Below are positions 54,008 to 62,049 of a DNA stretch of 64,000 nt, piece by piece (positions within the stretch are counted from its first letter, which is position 1; every line of letters begins with the position of its first letter). The notes beneath the pieces are model-generated. The model saw nothing but the letters and a program-made list of their open reading frames with translations, was not told the DNA's origin and did no database searches. The position numbers and the translations under genes were made by a program. Source of the DNA: Blautia luti (GTDB lineage Bacteria > Bacillota > Clostridia > Lachnospirales > Lachnospiraceae); the NCBI RefSeq assembly GCF_033096465.1, contig NZ_AP028156.1, positions 35,001 to 99,000 on the forward strand, given 5' to 3'.

Positions 54008-54083
54008 ACTCTTATTATAATTGCAAGTAATATCAGAAGAGGACAGGAAGCTGTTTTCGGATATTGTGGATTATAATAAGAGT
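54008..54083 (+). repeat. Long fold-back with 14-base perfect inverted ends
   Basis: ACTCTTATTATAAT at 54008-54021 and ATTATAATAAGAGT at 54070-54083, with an inner AATATC/GATATT pair. TTTT follows. It may be a terminator of the lost gene or a tiny inverted-repeat element. Confidence 0.55.
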
Positions 54084-54121
54084 TTTTATGTATTTTGAAA
54101 CAGGAAAGGAAAGAAATATAA

Positions 54122-54394
54122 ATGAAATTATTGATAGTACGTCACGGAGACCCTGATTATACCATAGATTCTCTTACAGAGAAGGGATGGAGAGAGGTTG
54201 AGTTTCTCTCAGAGAGATTAACAAAACTGGAGATCAGAGACTTTTATGTTTCACCGTTGGGAAGGGCAAAGGATACTGCTTCCCCTACCCTGAAAAAGAT
54301 GAACCGAACAGCCACAGAATGCGACTGGCTGCGGGAGAATGGCACAGGCTACTGCCCATATTGTGGTATCAGTGGAATACAGGCTGGCGCCTGA
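54122..54394 (+). pseudogene. Histidine phosphatase, N-terminal fragment
   Basis: Starts like a phosphoglycerate-mutase-type phosphatase: LLIVRHGDPDYTI with the catalytic RHG (R7-H8-G9), then FYVSPLGRAKDTASPTL, another family signature. Family sequence stops at about 54335 (CDWLREN); the following 20 codons are another gene read in the wrong frame. The C-terminal half with the second catalytic His is missing. GGAAAGG precedes the ATG. The break coincides with the start of the hydrolase fragment. Confidence 0.8.
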
Positions 54395-55019
54395 ACACAG
54401 ATTTCCGGTACCGTTGGAGGATTGTTATGCTGCAACCAGGGAATTATATACTAATCAGCTGATCATAAATACAGATCCTGAGGAAATTACAATTGTAGGT
54501 GATAGTGCAGGGGGAAATCTGGCAGCAGCAGTATGTCTCTTGGCAAGAGACCGGGGCGAATTTATGCCCAGACGCCAGATTCTGATTTATCCGGCACTGG
54601 GAAACTGTTATACAGAGAAATCTCCCTTTAGATCTGTGCAGGAAAATGGCAGTGATTATCTTTTGACTGCTGTAAAAATGGAGGATTATCTTAATTTGTA
54701 TCAAAGTTCACCGTCAGATAGAAATAATCCATATTTTGCTCCGATTGTTGAAGAAAATCTTAAAAATCTTCCGGAAACCCTTATCCTTACAGCTGAATAT
54801 GATCCTCTCCGTGATGAGGGAGAGGCATATGGAAAGAAGCTGCGGGAAGCCGGAAATCAGGTGGAAATCCGTAGAATAAGCGGTGCATTTCATGGATTTT
54901 TTGCGTTGGGATTTAAGTTTTTGCATGTGCAGGAAAGCTTTGGATATATTAATCAATTTCTGAATGCAAGCTATGAAAAAATTCTGCATCTGAGTATAAA
55001 TGATGAAAAGATAAAGTGA
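54339..55019 (+). pseudogene. HSL-type alpha/beta hydrolase, C-terminal fragment
   Basis: From about 54340 the sequence reads VVSVEYRLAPEHRFPVPLEDC, the classic hormone-sensitive-lipase block, then the nucleophile in GDSAGGN, Asp in YDPLRDEG and His in GAFHGFF. The N-terminal part with the HGGG oxyanion hole is absent. A deletion has joined this gene to the phosphatase fragment. An internal ATG at 54339 could start translation, but without the oxyanion hole the product should be inactive. The acyltransferase-like gene follows after 16 bases. Confidence 0.8.
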
Positions 55020-55035
55020 CCGGAAGGCGAAAAAT

Positions 55036-56625
55036 ATGAGAACAGAATATTCTAATTGGAGAAAACTGGATAATGCAGCTCTGGCATTTCCGCTTGTAAC
55101 AGGGGAAAATGATACAAGAGTTTTTCGTTTTTACTGTCAGCTGAAGGAGGAAGTGGACAGTGATATTCTTCAGCAGGCTTTGGACAGAACTATGGAGAAA
55201 TATCCATTGTTTCAGGCAGTATTGCGAAAGGGTCTTTTCTGGTTTTATCTGGAGCACAGCCATATCAGGGCATTGGTAAAACCGGAGACAGAGCCGCCTT
55301 GCAGCCGTCTGTATATTCCAGACAAAAAATCCCTGCTGTTTCAGGTGAGCTATTATAAAGAACGAATTAATTTTGAAGTGTTTCATGCGTTGACAGATGG
55401 CACCGGAGCCATGCATTTTCTCCAGGAGCTTGTACAGAATTATCTCATTCTGGCCCATCCAAAGGAGAATTTTCCGGAGATAAGAAGGGAGAAGAAAACA
55501 GGTCGCGGAAACATAGAGGAAGATAGCTTTTCCCAGTATTATTCTTCAGATATTCCCAAGAACAGGGAGAAGAAAAAAGCAGCTGTAAAGCTGAAGGGAG
55601 AGAAGCTGGTCCATTCAGATATGCATATCTCGGAAGTAGTTCTTTCTGTAAAAGAGGTTCATCAGAAGGCCCGTTCCTACGGTGTGTCCATAACAGTGCT
55701 ACTTACAGCTGTGATGCTCTGTTCTATCCGTGAGGAGATACCAAAGAACCAGCAGAAGCGTCCGGTGACATTGATGATACCTGTAAACCTGAGAAATTAT
55801 TTTCCGTCTCAGTCCATGACAAATTTCTTTGGATGGATTGAGGTTGGTTATACTTTTTCTGATACAACAACCTTTGAAGAAGTATTGGCGGATGTAAAGC
55901 TGCAGTTTGAACAGGAACTGGAAAAAGATAAAATAGCCATGCATATGAATGACTATGTAAGGATTGAGAAAAATATATTTGTCCGTGCCGTTCCTCTGGA
56001 AATTAAGAAATATTTTCTGATGATCGGAGCGAATCTGGGAAGCAGAAGTATTACTGCTGTTTACTCTAATATTGGTATTATACGTCTTCCTGAGGAGTAT
56101 AGAGAATATATCCGGCATTTTGGGATTTTTGCCAGTACGAATTCCCTGCAGATGTGTTCCTGCTCTTATGGAGATGAGATGGTGCTGGGATTTACTTCCC
56201 AAATACCGGATGACAGTATTCAGAGAAACTTCCGGAGAATGTTAAGTGAGGAGGAAATTCCCCATAGAGAGTTAAAGAACGATTTTCCCGGCTGCGGCGA
56301 ACAGCAGAGACTGGAAAGAAAAGAAAATCAGAGGATTGTGCAGACCTTTAGTTTTCTGTGTCTGGCAGTTGCTGCTCATATCTGTGATTGCCATTTTGTA
56401 GGATCGGTTTACCGGATGGAGAGGCTGGTCTGTGGATTTTATTCTTCCTTTTGGAGTTTTGTCGGTTCAGTTTTCTGTTCCGGTGATTGCAAGAGTAAAC
56501 CGTCTGAAACGAGAAGAATATCTGTTTTATCTTGTGCAGGCATTAGCATTCTGACACTGGCAGCATTGTTTATTTTCTGCAAGAAGGATACCTTACGGGA
56601 ATTTCATAAAAAGCTTAGGATGTAA
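55036..56625 (+). pseudogene. Condensation-type acyltransferase with scrambled C-terminus
   Basis: The first 430 or so residues resemble alcohol acetyltransferase/condensation-type proteins, with the catalytic HxxxDG motif as HALTDG (H117-G122) and DFPGCGEQQRLERKENQRIVQTFSFL before a membrane part. From about 56361 the +1 frame carries the plausible membrane-protein sequence (GWSVDFILPFGVLSVQF, then IARVNRLKREEYLFYLVQ), broken by TAG at 56399-56401 and TGA at 56552-56554, while the open frame reads unlikely Cys/Ser-rich sequence. So the C-terminal domain has probably been shifted out of frame. The acyltransferase part may still be made. It was possibly an operon partner of the hydrolase fragment. 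Confidence 0.65.
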
Positions 56626-56748
56626 GAAAAATACAGGGAAGAAAATAGAGGTTATTAGCAGTTAAATATAAATTATAGAATTATATAAGCACATGTTGTT
56701 GAGTTTTATAAGACATTAGAGTAGTATATTATACTAGGGGTTGATACT

Positions 56749-57408
56749 TTGTGTAAATATTATTCTATACATGAATTTTCAAAAATTATAGGCGTATCTG
56801 CCCAGACATTACGAAATTGGGATGCCAATGGAAAACTTCATCCGCATCATACTACAGTAAGTAGCTATAGATATTATTCTGATGAGCAACTCAACCAGGT
56901 AATAAATGTAAAGCCTAAAAAACGCATTACAATTGGATATTGTCGCGTTTCCAGCCATAAACAGAAAGATGATCTGGAACGACAGATTGATAATGTTAAG
57001 ACATATCTTTTGGCAAAAGGACAGCCGTTTGAGATAATAAGTGATATCGGTTCCGGGATTAATTATAAGAAAAAAGGACTTCAGGAATTGATCAGGCGAA
57101 TATCTCAAAATCAGGTTGAAAAGGTTGTTGTTTTATATAAAGATCGGCTATTACGATTTGGTTTTGAGCTGATAGAATATATCGCTTCACTTTATAATTG
57201 TGAGATTGAGATTATTGATAATACTGAAAAATCCGAACAGCAGGAACTTGTTGAAGATCTGGTTCAGATAATCACAGTATTCAGTTGTAAATTACAAGGA
57301 AAACGAGCGAATAAAGCTAAGAAACTTATCCAGGAACTGATACAGGAGGAAACAGATGGTAAAAGCCATAAAAGTAATGCTGATACCAAACAATGTACAG
57401 AAAACTAA
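56749..57408 (+). CDS. tnpA: IS607 transposase TnpA (serine recombinase)
   Basis: A 219-residue IS607 TnpA: N-terminal MerR-like helix-turn-helix (about 4-50; YYSIHEFSKIIGVSAQTLRNW) and serine-resolvase domain with the catalytic serine (S68) in GYCRVSSHKQKDDLERQ and family motif YKDRLLRFGFELIEYI. It starts at TTG 56749, eight bases after AGGGG. The C-terminal end overlaps tnpB in another frame. Confidence 0.9.
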   Translation: MCKYYSIHEFSKIIGVSAQTLRNWDANGKLHPHHTTVSSYRYYSDEQLNQVINVKPKKRITIGYCRVSSHKQKDDLERQIDNVKTYLLAKGQPFEIISDIGSGINYKKKGLQELIRRISQNQVEKVVVLYKDRLLRFGFELIEYIASLYNCEIEIIDNTEKSEQQELVEDLVQIITVFSCKLQGKRANKAKKLIQELIQEETDGKSHKSNADTKQCTEN

Positions 57409-58519
57409 GATGTTTCAGTACGCAGGTGCTTCAAGATTTGCTTATAACTGGGCTTTGGCCAGGGAAATAGAGAACTATGAAAAAGGCGGCGGATTCATTT
57501 CAGATGCAGAACTCAGAAAAGAATTTACGAAGCTTAGACATTCTGATGAATATGTATGGTTACTGAATATCTCAAATAATGTGACCAAACAGGCAGTTAA
57601 AGATGCCTGTACTGCTTATAAGAACTTTTTCAGGGGGTTGCAAAAGTTCCCAAGATTCAAGTCAAAAAAGAGATCTATGCCGAAGTTCTATCAGGACAAC
57701 GTTAAGATACGCTTCAGTAATACACATGTTAAATTTGAAGGCTTTTCTTCCAGCAGGAAAGCAAATAAACAAAAAATGAATTGGGTAAGACTTGCAGAAC
57801 CTGGACGTATTCCGACAAATGTTAAATATATGAACCCGAGAATATCCTTTGACGGATTGAACTGGTGGATCAGCGTATGTGTAGAATTTCCTGACTGCAG
57901 GGAAACACTTAATGATGACGGAGTCGGCATAGACCTGGGAATCAAAGATCTGGCTGTCTGCTCTGATGGGACTAAGTATAAGAACATCAATAAGAGTCAG
58001 AAAGTAAAGAAATTAGAAAAACAGAAACGCAGATTACAGCGTAGTATCTCTCGTTCTTACGAGAAAAATAAGAAAGGGGAAAGTTACTGTAAAACAAATA
58101 ATGTAATCAAAAAGGAAAAACTTTTATTAAAACGAAATCACAGATTAACAAACATCCGTAAAAATTATTTAAATCAGACCATATCGGAGATCGTAAATCG
58201 AAAACCAAGATTTATATGTATTGAAGATCTGAATGTTAGCGGAATGATGAAAAACAGACATTTATTCAAAGCAGTTCAGGCACAGGGATTTTTTTGGTTT
58301 AGGAAACAGCTTGAATATAGGTGCAGCGATAAAGGAATTCAGCTTATTGTAGCTGATCGGTTTTATCCATCATCAAAGCTTTGCAGCTGTTGTGGAAACA
58401 TCAAAAAAGATTTGAAGTTATCTGACAGAGTTTATAGATGTGAGTGTGGGAATATGATTGACAGAGATTTCCAGGCATCTATAAATCTCAAGACTTATGG
58501 AGAAAAATTTGCAAGTTGA
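57356..58519 (+). CDS. tnpB: TnpB RNA-guided nuclease (IS607 type)
   Basis: A 387-residue TnpB with complete RuvC residues D193 (GIDLGIKD), E290 (CIEDLN) and D371 (DRDFQASIN), and zinc-finger cysteines C343, C346, C362 and C364. AGGAGG inside tnpA precedes the ATG. It is unlike the IS605 TnpB at 29716 in most positions, so the two elements arrived separately. Its guide RNA probably comes from the right end. Confidence 0.93.
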   Translation: MVKAIKVMLIPNNVQKTKMFQYAGASRFAYNWALAREIENYEKGGGFISDAELRKEFTKLRHSDEYVWLLNISNNVTKQAVKDACTAYKNFFRGLQKFPRFKSKKRSMPKFYQDNVKIRFSNTHVKFEGFSSSRKANKQKMNWVRLAEPGRIPTNVKYMNPRISFDGLNWWISVCVEFPDCRETLNDDGVGIDLGIKDLAVCSDGTKYKNINKSQKVKKLEKQKRRLQRSISRSYEKNKKGESYCKTNNVIKKEKLLLKRNHRLTNIRKNYLNQTISEIVNRKPRFICIEDLNVSGMMKNRHLFKAVQAQGFFWFRKQLEYRCSDKGIQLIVADRFYPSSKLCSCCGNIKKDLKLSDRVYRCECGNMIDRDFQASINLKTYGEKFAS

Positions 58520-58655
58520 CACTGAAATGTTAATACAAATATGTACGGATACGTTAGTCCGAAATTTACGCCTATGGAGAGTACAAGAACTTGTGAGTAG
58601 ATTGATATTTATAGCATCAAAAGCATACTCGTTGAAGTAGGAATGGAACATAGAA
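58520..58655 (+). ncRNA. IS607 right end, probable omega RNA scaffold
   Basis: Directly after tnpB: hairpin CGGA-TACGTTAG-TCCG, then ACAAG-AA-CTTGT, and the closing GCATACTCGTTGAAGTAGG segment. By analogy with other TnpB elements this region should give the guide RNA scaffold, with the flank toward 58701 as guide. Exact ends are uncertain. Confidence 0.5.
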
Positions 58656-58700
58656 ATTTATAACTTTTTATAAGTTTTCAGTAACGGTTTTACAAAGGAC

Positions 58701-59915
58701 ATGAAATACGATTTTACATCAATCATAGACAGACACAATATGGATGCCATTGCAGTAGATGGATTGGGGAATGGACAAATGAGTCCTGGGAAACCGAAGG
58801 AGGGATTTGACATCATTCCAATGTGGGTAGCAGATATGAATTTTCCTACAGTGCCGACCATTCCGGAAGCAATCATCGAGCGTGCGAAGCATCCGGCGTA
58901 TGGATATTTTGCGCCAAGAGAAGAATATTTTCAGTCGATCATTGACTGGCAGACGAAGAGAAATGGTGTGACAGGACTGACCAAGGAACATATTGGTTAT
59001 GAAAACGGTGTGCTGGGATGCGTCGTTTCTGCACTGACAGCTTTCGCAGCACCGGGGGATGCGGTACTGCTTCACAGTCCGACTTATATAGGTTTTACCG
59101 GGTGTATTGGAAACAATGGATTTAAGATGATCCACAGTCCATTAAGGAAAGATGAAAATGGAATCTGGCGAATGGATTTCGAAGATATGGATGCGAAGAT
59201 TAAAGCTAATAGCATTCATGTGGCAGTATTTTGCAGCCCTCATAATCCTTGCGGACGAGTATGGGAGAAGTGGGAAATCGAGAAAGCAATGGAAGTTTAT
59301 AAGGCAAATGACTGCGTTGTAATTTCTGATGAGATCTGGTCAGATCTGATCTTGGATGGCTATAAACATATACCGACTCAGTCTGTAAGTGAGGATGCCA
59401 GAAACAGGACAATTGCCGTTTATGCTCCGAGCAAGACATTTAATCTGGCAGGCCTGGTTGGTAGTTACCATATCATTTATAACAAATATCTCCGTGACAG
59501 AGTTGTAGCAAAGAGCAGCAAGCCGCATTACAATGAAATGAACGTTTTGTCCATGCATGCGTTGATCGGAGCGTATAAACCAGAGGGCTATGAGTGGGTA
59601 GATGAGCTTCGCCAGGCACTGACTGGAAATGTGTATTATGCCTGCAATTATATCAAAGAGCATTTCAAAGGCGTAGAAGTCAGCAGACCGCAGGGAACGT
59701 ATATGCTGTTTCTGGACTGCACGAAATGGTGTGAAGAACACGGAAAGAGTATTGATGAAGTGGAGAAAGCAGGTTGGGATGTTGGTGTTGCATGGCAGGA
59801 CGGAAGAATGTTCCTGCATCCGTGTGCAATTCGTATGAATCTGGCACTGCCGCTCAGCAGAGTGCAGGAAGCATTTGACAGACTGGATAAATATGTGTTC
59901 AATGCAGAAAAATAG
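58701..59915 (+). CDS. MalY/PatB-type PLP-dependent C-S lyase
   Basis: A 404-residue fold-type I aminotransferase of the PatB/MalY group, cleaving cystathionine or other cysteine S-conjugates. Features: IPMWVADMNFPTVPTI near the start, PLP-contacting SPHNPCGRVW, Asp and Tyr in VISDEIWSDL, and the PLP lysine in YAPSKTFNLAGL. AAAGGAC precedes the ATG. The IS607 right end lies only about 45 bases upstream, so the original promoter region has probably been replaced or separated. Confidence 0.92.
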   Translation: MKYDFTSIIDRHNMDAIAVDGLGNGQMSPGKPKEGFDIIPMWVADMNFPTVPTIPEAIIERAKHPAYGYFAPREEYFQSIIDWQTKRNGVTGLTKEHIGYENGVLGCVVSALTAFAAPGDAVLLHSPTYIGFTGCIGNNGFKMIHSPLRKDENGIWRMDFEDMDAKIKANSIHVAVFCSPHNPCGRVWEKWEIEKAMEVYKANDCVVISDEIWSDLILDGYKHIPTQSVSEDARNRTIAVYAPSKTFNLAGLVGSYHIIYNKYLRDRVVAKSSKPHYNEMNVLSMHALIGAYKPEGYEWVDELRQALTGNVYYACNYIKEHFKGVEVSRPQGTYMLFLDCTKWCEEHGKSIDEVEKAGWDVGVAWQDGRMFLHPCAIRMNLALPLSRVQEAFDRLDKYVFNAEK

Positions 59916-59970
59916 CAGGATTGGACAAATGGCTGATTTAAGTGAAAACATGATGAACAGAATAATGTTT

Positions 59971-60000
59971 TTGACATTAATAGAAAGTCTAAATTGTATA
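59971..60000 (+). promoter_or_regulatory. Promoter of the small conserved gene
   Basis: TTGACA at 59971-59976 and TGTATA at 59995-60000 with an 18-base spacer. The expected start point is within the ribosome site of the gene at 60019, leaving almost no leader. Confidence 0.5.
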
Positions 60001-60018
60001 GTATAAGGCGGTATGAGA

Positions 60019-60231
60019 ATGTACACAGTAGAACGAATAGAAGAACTGGATTTTGGCTGTGAGGGCAGACCGGAAGGAATGAAAGATATGGTCAGGGTAT
60101 TTCTGAAAGGAGAAAATGGTGAGGAAGAATCCCTGAAGGTTGAGGATGCCTGGCTGTATGCGCATGGAATTGACGAAGGTAGTAAAGTGGAGCTGACAGA
60201 AGACAAAAAACGGTTCCTGTTGATGAATTAA
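60019..60231 (+). CDS. Small conserved protein, function unknown
   Basis: Start set at the second ATG (60019), seven bases after AAGGCGG; the first ATG at 60013 is too close to that site. The 70-residue acidic protein reads YTVERIEELDFGCEGRP, DMVRVFLKGENGEEE and SLKVEDAWLYAHGIDEGSKVEL, compatible with a small beta-barrel. I do not know a named family. It lies between malY-type and HAD genes with its own promoter. Confidence 0.65.
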   Translation: MYTVERIEELDFGCEGRPEGMKDMVRVFLKGENGEEESLKVEDAWLYAHGIDEGSKVELTEDKKRFLLMN

Positions 60232-60295
60232 ATAATAAAGCCGCATTTGTAAAATAAAAAGGTATATGAGTGTGGTTTTATAAAGGGAGAATAAA

Positions 60296-60988
60296 ATGAT
60301 AAAAGCTGTAATTTTTGATATTGATAATACGTTGTATGACTATGATAAAAACCATGTTTATGGAATGAAAGCTCTGGCAGATTATTGTGAGAGTGCCTTT
60401 GGAAAATCAGAAGAAGAAATGAGGAAATGCTATAAGGAAGCACAAAAAGTTATGCTGGGCAGAATCCGAACAGATACAGCTGCAATTCACAGTCGCCTGC
60501 TTCGAACTCAGATTATGTTGGAACTCTGGGAAAAGCCATTATTTCCACATGCCATAAATATGTATCATGCATACTGGGATACGCTGATTCGCCAGGCGCA
60601 ACCGTCACTGGGAGTGAAAAAGTTTATGCAGGATTTAAAACGCAGAAATATTCGGATTGGAGTTGGAACGGATATGACTGCCTATATTCAATATAAAAAA
60701 TTAACTGCATTAGGACTGGCACCATATGTTGATTTTATTGTGACCAGTGAGGAAGCAGGGGTAGAGAAACCAGATCCACATCTGTTTGAAATCTGCGTAG
60801 AAAAAGCCGGAGTTTCTGCAGATGAATGTGCATTTATCGGCGACAGCCTGAAAAAAGACGTAGAAGGTTCTGCGAAATGTGGATTAAAAGGTATCTGGTA
60901 TACACAGGGAAAAGAGCCGGAAACAGAAGTGGAGTATCCAGTGATTCAGTCATTTGAGACATTGGACGTTGAGGAACTGATTCGATAA
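60296..60988 (+). CDS. HAD-family hydrolase (YjjG-like)
   Basis: A 230-residue haloacid-dehalogenase phosphatase with all four motifs: nucleophile in VIFDIDNTLYD (D8), Thr/Ser motif in IGVGTDMTAY, Lys in EEAGVEKPDPHLF and Asp pair in AFIGDSLKKDVEGS. The C1 cap helical insertion follows motif I. Relatives act on nucleotides or sugar phosphates; the substrate is not evident. AGGGAGA precedes the ATG. Confidence 0.9.
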   Translation: MIKAVIFDIDNTLYDYDKNHVYGMKALADYCESAFGKSEEEMRKCYKEAQKVMLGRIRTDTAAIHSRLLRTQIMLELWEKPLFPHAINMYHAYWDTLIRQAQPSLGVKKFMQDLKRRNIRIGVGTDMTAYIQYKKLTALGLAPYVDFIVTSEEAGVEKPDPHLFEICVEKAGVSADECAFIGDSLKKDVEGSAKCGLKGIWYTQGKEPETEVEYPVIQSFETLDVEELIR

Positions 60989-61154
60989 TCTGGAATAATC
61001 CTAAGAAAATCTTAAGAATTTGTCCCTTTCATATTAAGATGCAAAGATTATTCTAATATCAGTAAAACAAATAAACAGTCAGAAGAACCTGAAAAAGATT
61101 TATAAAGTTATAGAAATGGTAACAGGTGTTCTGACAAAGAGGGAGGTGCAGAAA

Positions 61155-61850
61155 GTGGCGAATATTCTGGTCTGCGATGACGATAAGGACATCGTAGAAG
61201 CAATCAGTATTTATCTGGAGCAGGAAGGATATACGATTTTTAAAGCATATGACGGTCTGGACGCAATCAATATATTGCACAGTCAGCCGGTGGATCTGCT
61301 GATCATAGATATTATGATGCCGAAGCTGGATGGCATTCGGGCTACTTTGAAGATAAGGGAAGAGAATCCTCTTCCGATCATTATTCTTTCTGCGAAATCA
61401 GAGGATGCAGATAAGATCCTTGGATTAAATGTAGGTGCAGACGATTATGTGACAAAACCTTTTAATCCGCTGGAACTGGTGGCAAGGGTGAAATCACAGC
61501 TTCGAAGATATACAAGACTGGGAGCAGCAATACCTGTGGAGAATGCTCATATCTACGAGACAGGAGGTCTGAGCATAAACGATGACCTGAAGGAAGTCAG
61601 GGTAGACGGTGATGTAGTGAAGCTGACACCTATTGAGTACAATATCCTTCTTCTACTGATGAAGAATCAGGGAAGGGTATTTTCCATTAATCAGATTTAC
61701 GAAAACATCTGGAATGAGGAAGCAGTTGCTGCAGATAATACAGTGGCAGTGCATATCCGGCATATCAGAGAAAAAATTGAGATTAATCCAAGAGAACCAA
61801 GATACCTGAAAGTTGTGTGGGGACTTGGATATAAGGTGGAAAAAATTTAA
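61155..61850 (+). CDS. OmpR-family response regulator
   Basis: Start set at GTG 61155 after GAGGGAGG; the frame is open from 61116. The 231-residue protein has a receiver domain (about 1-120) with acidic pocket CDDD, phosphorylated D52 in LIIDIMMPKLDG, and signalling Lys in VTKPFNPLELV, then an OmpR-type winged helix (about 130-230; TPIEYNILLLLM, VHIRHIREKIEINP). Its partner is the histidine kinase 200 bases downstream. The layout resembles VanR/VanS-like pairs of Clostridia; the signal is unknown. Confidence 0.93.
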   Translation: MANILVCDDDKDIVEAISIYLEQEGYTIFKAYDGLDAINILHSQPVDLLIIDIMMPKLDGIRATLKIREENPLPIIILSAKSEDADKILGLNVGADDYVTKPFNPLELVARVKSQLRRYTRLGAAIPVENAHIYETGGLSINDDLKEVRVDGDVVKLTPIEYNILLLLMKNQGRVFSINQIYENIWNEEAVAADNTVAVHIRHIREKIEINPREPRYLKVVWGLGYKVEKI

Positions 61851-61861
61851 CCAAATCAAGT

Positions 61862-61910
61862 AAGTCCCCTGCTTCAATTGCGAAAAGCAATAAGCAGTGG
61901 GTGGGGACTT
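61862..61910 (+). other. Long hairpin after the response regulator gene
   Basis: AAGTCCCC pairs with GGGGACTT, with inner TGCTT/AAGCA and ATTGC/GCAAT stems. No U-run follows. It may weaken read-through into the kinase gene or stabilise the upstream mRNA. Confidence 0.55.
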
Positions 61911-61945
61911 GCTTGTATCAGGAGGCGTGCAAGCGCATTCTGATA

Positions 61946-62008
61946 AACTGCGAAGCAGTTATTTGGTTATGAGCAAGTAGCAAAGCGGATTGCGAATATC
62001 CGCTTGAC
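61946..62008 (+). repeat. Structured leader repeat, copy B (before the histidine kinase)
   Basis: Near-copy of 37557-37613: ACTGC-GAA-GCAGT hairpin, TTATTTGGTTATGAGCAAG, TAGCAAAGC, then GCGGAT...ATCCGC. It ends about 40 bases before the kinase ATG. Confidence 0.7.
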
Positions 62009-62049
62009 AAAGCAATAAATTAAATAAAAAAGGAAAGGGACAAACATTA

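Larger units (their letters stand above)
56736..58655 (+). mobile_element. IS607-type insertion sequence
   Basis: Serine-recombinase tnpA and tnpB overlap by 53 bases, followed by a folded right end. Limits are estimated: the left end lies close to AGGGG at 56736, the right end near AGGAATGGAAC at about 58638-58655. IS607 elements insert at GG without terminal repeats. Both genes are intact, so the copy may be active. Confidence 0.8.

Noticed and set aside
61010..61060. TCTTAAGAA/TATTAAGAT repeats before the response regulator as its binding sites
   Set aside because: Short AT-rich matches with irregular spacing; not enough to claim an operator.
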